Both the position numbers and the translations under genes were made by a program. This document shows positions 55,928-64,000 of a stretch of 64,000 bases of DNA, piece by piece. The stretch covers positions 1,632,001 through 1,696,000 of the forward strand of contig NZ_QKWY01000001.1 of assembly GCF_003248355.1 (NCBI RefSeq), written 5' to 3'. The first letter of the stretch is position 1; every line of letters begins with the position of its first letter. The notes below the pieces were generated by a model. It saw nothing but the letters and a program-made list of their open reading frames with translations, was not told where the DNA came from and searched no databases. The stretch is from Streptomyces sp. AC1-42W (GTDB taxonomy: Bacteria > Actinomycetota > Actinomycetes > Streptomycetales > Streptomycetaceae).

Positions 55928-56160
55928 GGCGGTCGTTGTAGCGCAGCCCTCGCGCTCGGGAGCCACCTGGGCCGGGCCACGCGCTGACCCATAAGACTTT
56001 CGCCAGGCCGTACGCACACCGCGTACGGAACCGGCGAGCCAGACATTCAGCTTCCGTGCGGCGCCCGCGCCCCGGACGGCGGAGCCGCGACTGTGACGCG
56101 GCCCGAACCGGACCGGAACCAGGCGCGGCGCCCCGGTAGCGCGACGGGAGAACCGCCCGC

Positions 56161-59100
56161 ATGCCCCAGCCCAACGAATCCGGCACCGCCGGAAACGCAG
56201 AGGACAACAACACCCCCGGCGACAAGCTGCCGCCGCGCCGCAGGCGCCGCGCGGCCTCACGCCCCGCCGGCCCCCCGACCACGGGGGAACGGGCCGCCGC
56301 CGACGCCGCGGCCGTACCGGCCGTTGACGCCGGAGAGTCCCCGACGAACGCCGAGCCGGCCGCCGACGCCGCCCCGGCCCGCCCGCGCCGCCGCGCGGTC
56401 CGCAAGGCCACCTCCGCCCCGGGCGCTCCGCAGGCCGCCGAGCCGGCGGAGACCGTGGAGCCCGCCCCGGCCGCCGAGCCGGTCGCCGAAGAGCCCGCGG
56501 CGGAGCCCGCCGCCGAGGCCCCCCGCACCCGCCGCCGCGCGGTCCGCAAGGCCACGTCGCCCGCCGGTGCGCCGAAGGCCGTCGAGCCGGTCGAGATCGT
56601 TGAGGAGGCCGTGGTGGCGGAGAGCCCCGAGCCGGCCGCGGAGTCCGCCGCCCCGGCGCGTCCGCGCCGCCGTGCCGTGCGCAAGGCGACCTCGCCCGCC
56701 GGTGCGCCGAAGGCCGTCGAGCCGGTCGAGATCGTTGAGGAGGCCGTGGTGGCCGAGAGCCCCGAACCGGTTGCGGAGCCCGCCGAGGCCCCCCGCACCC
56801 GTCGCCGTGCCGTCCGCAAGGCCACGTCGCCCGCCGGTGCGCCCAAGGCCGCCGAGCCGGTCGAGATCGTCGAGGAGCCCGCCGTGGCCGAGCCCGCCGC
56901 CGAGCCGGTCGCCGCCGACGAGCCCGCCGAGGCCCCGCGCGGCCGTGCCCGCCGTCGGGCGTCCGCCCCGGCCGGTGCTCCGCAGGCCGCCGCCCCCGTG
57001 GAGCCGGTCGCCGAGGTGACCGACGAGGCGGAGGAGGAAGAGGCCGAGGAGACCGACGAGGTCACCGCAACGGCCGAGACCGCCGAGACCGCCGAGCCGG
57101 TCGCCGAGCCCGCCGCCGAGGCCCCGCGCGGTCGTCGGCGCGCCACGCGCCGCGCGGCGTCCCCGGCCGGTGCGCCGAAGGCCGCCGAGGGGCAGTCCGC
57201 CGACGTGCAGACCGGCGAGAGCCTGCCCGAGGCCGCCGTCGAGGAGCTGGCCGCCGAGCCCGTCGAGGTCGAGGAGGCCGCCCCGCGCGGCCGTCAGCGC
57301 CGCCGGGCCACCGCCGCCGCCGGCCGCCCCGAGTTCACCGCGCAGACGGAGGAGCCGGCGCGCCGCAGCCGCCGCGCGACCCGTCCGGCCGTGGCCGTCT
57401 TCCAGGCGCCGGTCTTCGCCGAGCCGATGTTCCAGACCCCGGAGACCGCGGCCGCCGCCGCTGCTGCCGCGGTCTCGCAGGAGGAGCCGGCCCACGAGCC
57501 CGCCCCGGTCCAGGAGCGCGCCGAGTCCGAGACCGGGCCGCAGGGCGGTTCGCGTCGCCGTCGCCGCCGCCGGGGCGAGGCCGTCGAGGCCGCCGACACC
57601 GCCGAGCCGGTGACCGCCGCCCCGGAGCGGGAGCAGCCGGAGGACGAGCCGGAGCCGGAGGCCGCCGCCGAGGCCGGGCACGACGGCGAGGACACCGACG
57701 AGTACGGCGACCGCCCCTCGCGCCGCCGCCGCCGGGGTGGCCGGCGCCGCCGCCGGGGCGAGACCGGCGACGACGAGCACACCGAGCCGCAGCACGCGGA
57801 CGAGGCCGCCGACCACACCGAGGACGAGTCCGGGGCCGCCGCCCAGGAGTCCGAGGACGAGGGCGACGACGACCACGACGAGCACGAGGCCGTCGCCTCC
57901 GGCACGAGCAGCAGCCGCCGTCGCCGGCGCCGCCGCCGTCGCAGCGGTGACGCCCTGCCCGAGGCCGAGACCGGCACGGACGACCCGGAGCGCACCGTCG
58001 TCAAGGTCCGCGAGCCCCGCAAGAAGGAGGAGCGGGAGCCCGGCACCGGCTTCGACGAGGTCCAGTCCATCAAGGGCTCGACCCGTATGGAGGCCAAGAA
58101 GCAGCGCCGCCGCGAGGGCCGCGAGCAGGGCCGCCGCCGGGTGCCGATCATCACCGAGGCGGAGTTCCTGGCCCGCCGCGAGGCCGTCGAGCGCGTCATG
58201 GTCGTCCGCCAGAGCGGCGAGCGCACGCAGATCGGCGTCCTCGAGGACAACGTGCTCGTGGAGCACTACGTCAACAAGGAGCAGGCCACCAGCTACGTCG
58301 GCAACGTCTACCTGGGCAAGGTCCAGAACGTGCTGCCGTCCATGGAGGCCGCCTTCGTCGACATCGGCAAGGGCCGCAACGCCGTCCTGTACGCCGGTGA
58401 GGTCAACTTCGAGGCGCTCGGCATGGCCCACGGGCCGCGCCGCATCGAGACCGCTCTCAAGTCCGGCCAGTCCGTCCTGGTCCAGGTCACCAAGGACCCG
58501 ATCGGCCACAAGGGCGCCCGTCTGACGAGCCAGGTCTCACTGCCCGGCCGCTACCTGGTCTACGTGCCCGAGGGCTCGATGACCGGGATCAGCCGCAAGC
58601 TGCCCGACACCGAGCGCGCCCGGCTCAAGACCATCCTCAAGAAGATCGTCCCCGAGGACGCGGGCGTCATCGTGCGCACCGCCGCCGAGGGCGCGAGCGA
58701 GGACGAGCTGCGCCGTGACGTCGAGCGGCTGCAGCAGCAGTGGGAGGACATCCGGAAGAAGGCGAAGGGCACCGGCGGCTCCAACGCGCCGACCCTTCTG
58801 TACGGCGAGCCGGACATGACCGTCCGCGTCGTCCGGGACATCTTCAACGAGGACTTCTCCAAGGTCATCGTCAGCGGCGACGACGCGTGGGAGACCATCC
58901 ACGGCTACGTCTCGCACGTGGCGCCCGACCTGACGGACCGGCTCTCGCGGTGGACGTCCGAGGTGGACGTCTTCGCGACGTACCGGATCGACGAGCAGCT
59001 CATGAAGGCGCTGGACCGCAAGGTCTACCTGCCGAGCGGCGGCTCGCTGGTGATCGACAAGACCGAGGCGATGGTCGTCGTCGACGTCAACACCGGCAAG

Positions 59101-60441
59101 TTCACCGGCCAGGGCGGCAACCTGGAAGAGACCGTCACCAAGAACAACCTGGAGGCGGCCGAGGAGATCGTGCGCCAGCTGCGGCTGCGCGACCTCGGCG
59201 GCATCGTCGTCGTCGACTTCATCGACATGGTGCTGGAGTCCAACCGGGACCTGGTGCTGCGGCGCCTGCTGGAGTGCCTGGGTCGCGACCGTACGAAGCA
59301 CCAGGTCGCCGAGGTCACCTCGCTGGGCCTGGTCCAGATGACCCGCAAGCGGGTCGGCCAGGGGCTGCTGGAGTCCTTCTCCGAGACCTGCGTGCACTGC
59401 AACGGCCGCGGGGTCATCGTCCACATGGAGCAGCCCTCCTCGGTGGGCGGCGGGGGCGGCGGCAAGCGCTCCAAGAAGCGCCGCGGCGGTGCCGGCCAGG
59501 ACCACGAGCACGACCACGGCCACGAGCACACCCACGAGCACGCCGCCGAGGCGGAGCCCGAGGCCGAGAGCGCGGCCGAGGTGGCGGCGGAGGCCGCGGC
59601 GCCGGTCGCCCTGCCCGAGCCGGAGTTCGCCCCGGACGAGGAGCTGTACAGCAGCGCCGCCGAGGCCGAGGCCGCCGCATCGCGCGGCCGCGGCCGCCGC
59701 CGGGCGACCCGCAAGGCATCGGCCCCGGCCGGCGCCCCGAAGTCCGCCGCCCCGGCGCGGGAGCCCGAGGCCGCCCCGGCCGCCGAGCCGGTCGCGCAGC
59801 CGGAGCCCGAGGCCGCGGCGCCCGCCGAGGCCCCGCAGGAGACACCGGCCGAGGCCCCGCAGGGCCGGACACGGCGCCGGGCGACCCGTAAGGCCACCGC
59901 CCCGGCGGGTGCCCCGGCCGAAGCGGTCGTGGCCGAACCGGCCCCGGCGGAGCCGGCCGCGCTCGCGTCGGCCACCGCCGAGGAGCCGGCGCTCGCCCCG
60001 GACCCGGTCGCCGCCGAGGACCCGGTCGTCGAGGCCGCGCACGCCGAGGCACCGGCCGAGGAGCCGGCCGCCCCGCCGCGCGTCCGGCGCCGCGCCACCC
60101 GCAAGGTGAGCGCGCCCGCCGGTTCCCCCGCAGGGGCGGAGGAGGCCGCGGTCGTCGTGGTGGAGACCCCCGAGGCCCCCGCCCCCGAGGCCCCCGAGGC
60201 CACTGAGGCTCCCGAGGCACCCGCCTCCGAGGCGTCGGCGGCCGAGCCCGAGGCCGCCACGGCCAAGAAGGCGGCCCGCAAGACCGCCAAGAAGACCGCG
60301 GCCAAGAAGGCGGCCGTCAAGAAGACCGCGGCCAAGAAGACGGCCGCGAAGAAGACGACGGCCAAGAAGGCGGCGGCGAAGAAGACGGCGGCGGCCGAGC
60401 AGACCGCCCCGTCCGTCACGGCCGCGGCCGACGAGGGCTGA
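56161..60441 (+). CDS. rne: Ribonuclease E/G with long repetitive N- and C-terminal arms
   Basis: Main endoribonuclease of mRNA decay and RNA processing, 1426 residues. The catalytic core spans about 660-1085: S1 domain ([25 protein letters not shown] near 711), the magnesium-site aspartates in [10 protein letters not shown] (near 974) and VVVDFIDM (near 1016), and the zinc-link CVHCNGRG (near 1078). The N-terminal arm (1-660) is disordered, with at least six copies of a basic motif like [20 protein letters not shown] and acidic blocks. The C-terminal arm repeats the motif three times ([15 protein letters not shown]) and ends in a Lys/Ala tail like histone H1 ([17 protein letters not shown]). 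A His-rich stretch ([13 protein letters not shown]) follows the core. The 233-base region upstream may be a regulatory leader. Confidence 0.95.
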   Translation: MPQPNESGTAGNAEDNNTPGDKLPPRRRRRAASRPAGPPTTGERAAADAAAVPAVDAGESPTNAEPAADAAPARPRRRAVRKATSAPGAPQAAEPAETVEPAPAAEPVAEEPAAEPAAEAPRTRRRAVRKATSPAGAPKAVEPVEIVEEAVVAESPEPAAESAAPARPRRRAVRKATSPAGAPKAVEPVEIVEEAVVAESPEPVAEPAEAPRTRRRAVRKATSPAGAPKAAEPVEIVEEPAVAEPAAEPVAADEPAEAPRGRARRRASAPAGAPQAAAPVEPVAEVTDEAEEEEAEETDEVTATAETAETAEPVAEPAAEAPRGRRRATRRAASPAGAPKAAEGQSADVQTGESLPEAAVEELAAEPVEVEEAAPRGRQRRRATAAAGRPEFTAQTEEPARRSRRATRPAVAVFQAPVFAEPMFQTPETAAAAAAAAVSQEEPAHEPAPVQERAESETGPQGGSRRRRRRRGEAVEAADTAEPVTAAPEREQPEDEPEPEAAAEAGHDGEDTDEYGDRPSRRRRRGGRRRRRGETGDDEHTEPQHADEAADHTEDESGAAAQESEDEGDDDHDEHEAVASGTSSSRRRRRRRRRSGDALPEAETGTDDPERTVVKVREPRKKEEREPGTGFDEVQSIKGSTRMEAKKQRRREGREQGRRRVPIITEAEFLARREAVERVMVVRQSGERTQIGVLEDNVLVEHYVNKEQATSYVGNVYLGKVQNVLPSMEAAFVDIGKGRNAVLYAGEVNFEALGMAHGPRRIETALKSGQSVLVQVTKDPIGHKGARLTSQVSLPGRYLVYVPEGSMTGISRKLPDTERARLKTILKKIVPEDAGVIVRTAAEGASEDELRRDVERLQQQWEDIRKKAKGTGGSNAPTLLYGEPDMTVRVVRDIFNEDFSKVIVSGDDAWETIHGYVSHVAPDLTDRLSRWTSEVDVFATYRIDEQLMKALDRKVYLPSGGSLVIDKTEAMVVVDVNTGKFTGQGGNLEETVTKNNLEAAEEIVRQLRLRDLGGIVVVDFIDMVLESNRDLVLRRLLECLGRDRTKHQVAEVTSLGLVQMTRKRVGQGLLESFSETCVHCNGRGVIVHMEQPSSVGGGGGGKRSKKRRGGAGQDHEHDHGHEHTHEHAAEAEPEAESAAEVAAEAAAPVALPEPEFAPDEELYSSAAEAEAAASRGRGRRRATRKASAPAGAPKSAAPAREPEAAPAAEPVAQPEPEAAAPAEAPQETPAEAPQGRTRRRATRKATAPAGAPAEAVVAEPAPAEPAALASATAEEPALAPDPVAAEDPVVEAAHAEAPAEEPAAPPRVRRRATRKVSAPAGSPAGAEEAAVVVVETPEAPAPEAPEATEAPEAPASEASAAEPEAATAKKAARKTAKKTAAKKAAVKKTAAKKTAAKKTTAKKAAAKKTAAAEQTAPSVTAAADEG
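56561..56965 (+). repeat. 135-base tandem repeat in the N-terminal arm of rne
   Basis: CCGCCGGTGCGCC begins at 56561, 56696 and 56831, an exact 135-base (45-codon) period. The first two units are almost identical over about 85 bases, which points to recent duplication. They encode [22 protein letters not shown] units. Confidence 0.85.
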
Positions 60442-60468
60442 CCCGCCCCCGTACGTGCGCGGCGCGGT

Positions 60469-60497
60469 CCGGCCGGTCCCCCCGAGGGACCGGCCGG
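60469..60497 (+). terminator. Terminator after rne
   Basis: A perfect 12-base-pair stem (CCGGCCGGTCCC with its complement at 60486-60497), five-base loop, 28 bases after the stop codon. Confidence 0.82.
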
Positions 60498-60538
60498 CCG
60501 CGGCGCGGGCCGCTCCCGCCCCTGACAGAAAGCCCTCC

Positions 60539-61429
60539 ATGCGCAAGATCCAGAAGGCCGTCATACCGGCCGCCGGGCTCGGTACCCGGTTCCTGCCGGC
60601 GACGAAGGCCACTCCCAAGGAGATGCTGCCGGTCGTCGACAAGCCGGCGATCCAGTACGTCGTGGAGGAGGCCGCCGCAGCGGGCCTGAACGACGTCCTG
60701 ATGGTCACCGGACGCAACAAGCGGCCGCTGGAGGACCACTTCGACCGGAACTACGAGCTGGAGTCGGCGCTGACCCGCAAGGGCGACGCCGCACGGCTGG
60801 CGAAGGTCCAGGAGTCCAACGAACTCGCCACCATGCACTACGTCCGCCAGGGCGACCCCAAGGGCCTCGGACACGCCGTCCTGTGCGCGGAGCCCCATGT
60901 CGGGGACGAGCCGTTCGCGGTCCTGCTCGGCGACGACCTGATCGACCCGCGCGACCCGCTGCTGACCCGGATGACCGAGGTCCAGCAGCGCGAGGGCGGC
61001 AGCGTCGTCGCGCTCATGGAGGTCCCGCCCGCGATGATCCAGCAGTACGGCTGCGCGGCGGTGGAGCCCACGGCGGAGGACGACCTCGTCCGGGTCACCG
61101 GCCTGGTCGAGAAGCCGGAGCCGGGCGAGGCCCCCAGCAATCTCGCGGTCATCGGCCGCTACGTCCTGGACCCCGCCGTCTTCGCCGTACTGCGCGAGAC
61201 CGAGCCCGGCCGGGGCGGCGAGATCCAGCTGACCGACGCGCTCCAGCGGCTGGCCGCCGACGAGAAGCTCGGCGGCCCGGTGCACGGCGTGGTCTTCCGG
61301 GGCCGCCGCTACGACACCGGGGACCGGGGCGACTACCTGCGGGCCATCGTCCGCCTCGCCTGCGAGCGCGAGGACCTGGGCCCCGACTTCCGTACCTGGC
61401 TGCGCTCCTTCGCAGCGGCCGAACTCTGA
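60539..61429 (+). CDS. galU: UTP-glucose-1-phosphate uridylyltransferase
   Basis: Makes UDP-glucose from UTP and glucose 1-phosphate. The 296-residue protein begins with the nucleotide-binding signature [24 protein letters not shown], has VLLGDDLID (metal-site Asp) near 121, and the GEIQLTDAL segment near 223, all diagnostic of GalU. The ATG at 60539 gives the family start; the RBS is weak (GAAAG). It is the first gene of a three-gene group on the plus strand located between rne and rplU, and is 28 bases from the next gene. Confidence 0.93.
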   Translation: MRKIQKAVIPAAGLGTRFLPATKATPKEMLPVVDKPAIQYVVEEAAAAGLNDVLMVTGRNKRPLEDHFDRNYELESALTRKGDAARLAKVQESNELATMHYVRQGDPKGLGHAVLCAEPHVGDEPFAVLLGDDLIDPRDPLLTRMTEVQQREGGSVVALMEVPPAMIQQYGCAAVEPTAEDDLVRVTGLVEKPEPGEAPSNLAVIGRYVLDPAVFAVLRETEPGRGGEIQLTDALQRLAADEKLGGPVHGVVFRGRRYDTGDRGDYLRAIVRLACEREDLGPDFRTWLRSFAAAEL

Positions 61430-61457
61430 CCCGTACCGAGGACCAAGGAGAACACCC

Positions 61458-62210
61458 ATGATCGGCATGATTCTGGCGGCCGGCGCCGGCCGCCGTCTGC
61501 GCCCCTACACCGACACGCTGCCCAAGGCCCTGGTGCCGGTCGGGCCCGAGGGCGACGAGGAGAGCATCACCGTCGTCGACCTGGCGCTCGGCAACTTCGC
61601 CGAGGTCGGGCTGACCGAGGTGGCGATCATCGTGGGCTACCGCAAGGAGGCCCTGTACGAGCGCAAGGCGGCGCTGGAGGCCAAGTACGGCGTCAGCATC
61701 ACGCTGATCGACAACGACAAGGCCGAGGAGTGGAACAACGCCTACTCCCTGTGGTGCGGCCGGGACGCCCTCAAGGACGGCGTCCTGCTCGCCAACGGCG
61801 ACACCGTGCACCCGGTCTCGGTCGAGAAGTCGCTGCTGGCCGCGCGCGGCGAGGGCAAGAAGATCATCCTCGCCCTCGACACGGTGAAGCAGCTCGCCGA
61901 CGAGGAGATGAAGGTCGTCGTGGACCCCGCCGAGGGCGTCCGGCGCATCACCAAGCTCATGGACCCGGCCGAGGCCACCGGTGAGTACATCGGCGTCACC
62001 CTCATCGAGGCCGAGGCCGCCGAGGCGCTGGCCGACGCGTTGAAGACCACCTTCGAGCGCGACCCGGACCTCTACTACGAGGACGGCTACCAGGAGCTCG
62101 TCAACCGCGGCTTCAAGATCGACGTGGAGCCGATCGGCGACGTCCAGTGGGTCGAGATCGACAACCACGACGACCTCGCCAAGGGCAGGAAGATCGCGTG
62201 CCAGTACTGA
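61458..62210 (+). CDS. LicC-like sugar/alcohol-phosphate nucleotidyltransferase
   Basis: A 250-residue nucleotidyltransferase of the phosphocholine cytidylyltransferase-like group. The signature MILAAGAGRRLRPYTDTLPKAL is followed by WNNAYSLW (near 94), typical of LicC-like enzymes, and LLANGDTVH (near 113) with the metal-site Asp. The C-terminal Asp in WVEIDNHDDL is conserved. It probably joins CMP to a small alcohol phosphate. Because the next gene resembles a glycerol-1-phosphate dehydrogenase, a CDP-polyol product is a reasonable guess. AAGGAG precedes the ATG; the end overlaps the next gene by 13 bases. Confidence 0.85.
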   Translation: MIGMILAAGAGRRLRPYTDTLPKALVPVGPEGDEESITVVDLALGNFAEVGLTEVAIIVGYRKEALYERKAALEAKYGVSITLIDNDKAEEWNNAYSLWCGRDALKDGVLLANGDTVHPVSVEKSLLAARGEGKKIILALDTVKQLADEEMKVVVDPAEGVRRITKLMDPAEATGEYIGVTLIEAEAAEALADALKTTFERDPDLYYEDGYQELVNRGFKIDVEPIGDVQWVEIDNHDDLAKGRKIACQY

Positions 62211-63301
62211 CCCGGCTGATCCCCGCGCCGGTCGTCGTCGACATCCGGCCCGGAGCCCTCGCGAATCTGGCGGCCGTCCTCGCCGACCAGCGGATCTCCG
62301 GCTCCGGCAAGCTGGCGGTGGCGATCAGCGGGGGTTCCGGCCGGGCCCTGCGGGAACGGCTCTCGGACAGCCTGCCGGGCGCCTCCTGGTTCGAGGTGGG
62401 CGGCGGCACGCTGAACGACGCCGTGAAGCTCGCCGAGGCCATGAAGTCCGGGCGGTACGACGCGGTGGTGGGTCTCGGCGGCGGCAAGATCATCGACTGC
62501 GCCAAGTTCGCCGCGGCGCGCGTCGGGCTGCCGCTGGTCGCCGTGGCGACGAACCTGTCCCACGACGGGCTGTGCTCCCCGGTGGCCACGCTCGACAACG
62601 ACGCGGGCCGGGGCTCGTACGGCGTGCCGAACCCGATCGCCGTCGTCATCGACCTCGACGTCATCCGCGAGGCCCCCGCCCGCTTCGTGCGGTCCGGCAT
62701 CGGGGACGCGCTCTCCAACATCTCCGCCGTGGCGGACTGGGAGCTGGCCCACCGGGTCAACGGCGAGGACATCGACGGACTGGCCGCCGCGATGGCCCGG
62801 CAGGCCGGCGAGGCCGTGCTGCGCCACCCCGGCGGGCTGGACGACGACGCGTTCCTCCAGGTGCTCGCCGAGGGCCTGGTGCTCACCGGGATCTCCATGT
62901 CGGTGGCCGGGGACAGCCGCCCGGCCTCCGGCGCCTGCCACGAGATCAACCACGCCTTCGACCTGCTCTTCCCGCAGCGGGCCGCCAGCCACGGCGAGCA
63001 GTGCGGGCTCGGCGCCGCGTTCGCCATGCACCTGCGCGGCGCCGTGCAGGAGTCGGTCCGGATGACCGAGGTGCTGCGGCGCCACGGGCTGCCGGTGACG
63101 GCCGAGGACATGGGCTTCGACGTGGACGAGTTCGTCCGGGTGGTGGCGTTCGCGCCGAGGACCCGGCCGGGCCGCTACACGATCCTGGAGCACCTGAACC
63201 TGTCCGAGGACGGCATCCGGGACGCCTACGCCGAGTACCGCAGAACCGCCGGGGTCCAGGGATTCGCCGGACACCCTCCAGGCGTCGGGGGCCCGGTTTG
63301 A
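62198..63301 (+). CDS. Glycerol-1-phosphate dehydrogenase-like (EgsA/AraM) iron-alcohol dehydrogenase family protein
   Basis: A 367-residue NAD(P)-dependent dehydrogenase of the group that reduces dihydroxyacetone phosphate or related ketose phosphates. The dinucleotide loop VVGLGGGKIIDCAKFA (near 89) and the metal ligands Asp in NLSHDGLCSP (near 122), His in GACHEINHAF (near 248) and His in ASHGEQCGLG (near 265) are all present. The GTG at 62198 lies inside the end of the preceding gene with AGGAAG upstream, so the two are translationally coupled and presumably act in one pathway. The expected CDP-alcohol phosphotransferase is not present. The rplU promoter overlaps its stop codon. Confidence 0.86.
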   Translation: MPVLTRLIPAPVVVDIRPGALANLAAVLADQRISGSGKLAVAISGGSGRALRERLSDSLPGASWFEVGGGTLNDAVKLAEAMKSGRYDAVVGLGGGKIIDCAKFAAARVGLPLVAVATNLSHDGLCSPVATLDNDAGRGSYGVPNPIAVVIDLDVIREAPARFVRSGIGDALSNISAVADWELAHRVNGEDIDGLAAAMARQAGEAVLRHPGGLDDDAFLQVLAEGLVLTGISMSVAGDSRPASGACHEINHAFDLLFPQRAASHGEQCGLGAAFAMHLRGAVQESVRMTEVLRRHGLPVTAEDMGFDVDEFVRVVAFAPRTRPGRYTILEHLNLSEDGIRDAYAEYRRTAGVQGFAGHPPGVGGPV

Positions 63302-63326
63302 CCGGCTGTGCGGGGCCCCGTAACCT
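63298..63326 (+). promoter_or_regulatory. Strong housekeeping promoter for rplU-rpmA
   Basis: TTGACC (63298-63303), 17 bases, TAACCT (63321-63326), close to the ideal HrdB promoter. The -35 box overlaps the stop codon of the upstream dehydrogenase gene. Transcription starting near 63333 would give a leader of about 145 bases before rplU, enough for autogenous control by L21, though I cannot show the fold. Confidence 0.75.
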
Positions 63327-63478
63327 TGACCCTCGGCGTTTGTTCGCCACACCTCTGAGCACCGACCTCCCGCTCGTACGGGAGAGGCCGCTCGTCCACT
63401 CCGGATCGTCATGGGTCCCCGGACCCGTGCGAGCGGCTGGCATCAGGGGTTTCCGCTTCGAGTGAGAGTGAGATCCGC

Positions 63479-63799
63479 GTGTACGCCATCGTGCGCAGCG
63501 GTGGTCGCCAGCACAAGGTTGCTGTCGGCGACATCGTTGAGGTTGACAAGATTTCCACTGCCAAGGTGGGCGACACGGTAGAGCTCTCTACCCTGCTCGT
63601 TGTCGACGGCGACGCCGTGACCAGCGACCCGTGGGTCCTGGACGGCATCAAGGTCCAGGCCGAGGTCGTGGACCACCACAAGGGCGCGAAGATCGACATC
63701 CTTCGCTACAAGAACAAGACCGGCTACCGCCGTCGCCAGGGTCACCGCCAGCAGTACACGGCGATCAAGGTCACCGGTATTCCCGCGGCTGCGAAGTAA
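63479..63799 (+). CDS. rplU: 50S ribosomal protein L21
   Basis: Structural protein of the large ribosomal subunit; 106 residues, full length. It begins [17 protein letters not shown] and ends with the family's [18 protein letters not shown] start with a weak Shine-Dalgarno (GTGAGA), preceded by a long leader. Codons are less GC3-biased (for example GTTGCTGTC, ATTTCC) than in the flanking metabolic genes, as expected for a highly expressed gene. rpmA follows after 14 bases. Confidence 0.97.
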   Translation: MYAIVRSGGRQHKVAVGDIVEVDKISTAKVGDTVELSTLLVVDGDAVTSDPWVLDGIKVQAEVVDHHKGAKIDILRYKNKTGYRRRQGHRQQYTAIKVTGIPAAAK

Positions 63800-63813
63800 G
63801 GGACTGAGAACAC

Positions 63814-64000
63814 ATGGCACACAAGAAGGGCGCATCGTCCACCCGGAACGGGCGCGATTCCAATGCTCAGCGGCTCGGCGTGAAGCGCTTCGGCGGCCAG
63901 GCCGTCAACGCCGGTGAGATCCTGGTCCGCCAGCGTGGCACCCACTTCCACCCCGGCACGGGCGTCGGCCGCGGTGGCGACGACACGCTGTTCGCCCTCG
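63814..64000 (+). CDS. rpmA: 50S ribosomal protein L27, 3' end cut by window edge
   Basis: The first 62 residues are visible: [20 protein letters not shown], then [20 protein letters not shown], characteristic of L27, whose N-terminus reaches the peptidyl transferase centre. The ATG at 63814 is 14 bases after rplU, and the two form one operon. Confidence 0.97.
   Translation, partial: MAHKKGASSTRNGRDSNAQRLGVKRFGGQAVNAGEILVRQRGTHFHPGTGVGRGGDDTLFAL

Overview
The window is about 64 kb of very GC-rich actinobacterial chromosome, almost certainly from a Streptomyces. The evidence is third-position GC bias, many GTG starts, leaderless genes (a TANNNT -10 box six or seven bases before the start codon), and the order tig-clpP1-clpP2-clpX-valS-folC-ndk-mreBCD-pbp2-rodA-rne-rplU-rpmA, which is typical Streptomyces core gene order. 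Most of the window is conserved core. The accessory or decayed parts are small and lie between core genes.

Layout. 1-8.1 kb: a secreted GH84-type hexosaminidase (cut by the window edge), a 64-codon repeat micro-ORF directly abutting malQ, a small membrane protein, a LysR regulator and allantoicase. 8.1-8.3 kb: a palindromic intergenic element. 8.3-18.5 kb (minus strand): two full-length paralogous M1 aminopeptidases, aspartate-semialdehyde dehydrogenase and a large secreted subtilisin. 18.6-22.3 kb: a DsbA-like thiol protein, a lipoprotein, an aldo/keto reductase and a MOSC protein. 22.3-24.1 kb: an intact IS200/IS605 insertion sequence with divergent tnpA and tnpB, whose right end abuts the ribosome binding site of the MOSC gene. 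24.2-31.6 kb: superoxide dismutase with a clear Nur operator, bioY, rpiB, a Nei-type DNA glycosylase, a SpoIIE-type phosphatase, a CPA2 antiporter, an HD hydrolase and an acyltransferase. 32-37.4 kb: tRNA-Gly and tRNA-Pro, trigger factor and the ClpP1-ClpP2-ClpX protease, with a ClgR-like operator. 37.4-43.7 kb: a Pro/Gln-rich membrane protein, valS, folC, a DUF4233 protein and ndk. 43.9-50.2 kb: the mreBCD-pbp2-rodA cell-wall operon. 50.2-51.7 kb: a truncated CYTH-CHAD gene followed by a probable decayed TnpB-type transposon. 51.7-60.4 kb: a TIGR03960-like radical SAM protein, a very unusual repetitive hydrophobic Arg/Trp protein, the TIGR03936-like partner (apparently starting at CTG), and a 1426-residue RNase E/G with long repetitive arms. 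60.5-63.3 kb: a three-gene cassette (galU, a LicC-like nucleotidyltransferase, an EgsA-like polyol-phosphate dehydrogenase) between rne and rplU. 63.3 kb to the end: a strong promoter, rplU and the start of rpmA.

Common threads. (1) Footprints of TnpB-type transposons recur: one intact element, one isolated right-end/omegaRNA-like hairpin at 12.2 kb, and one probable decayed copy at 51.3-51.5 kb. (2) A short palindromic repeat occurs three times, twice as an in-frame insertion inside conserved genes (the second aminopeptidase and the TIGR03936 protein). (3) Many genes end in long perfect hairpins, often shared by convergent genes. The best candidates for something undescribed are the malQ-coupled repeat peptide, the repetitive Arg/Trp protein between the two radical-SAM-associated genes, the protein-coding palindromic repeats, the solitary omegaRNA-like relic, and the cassette between rne and rplU.
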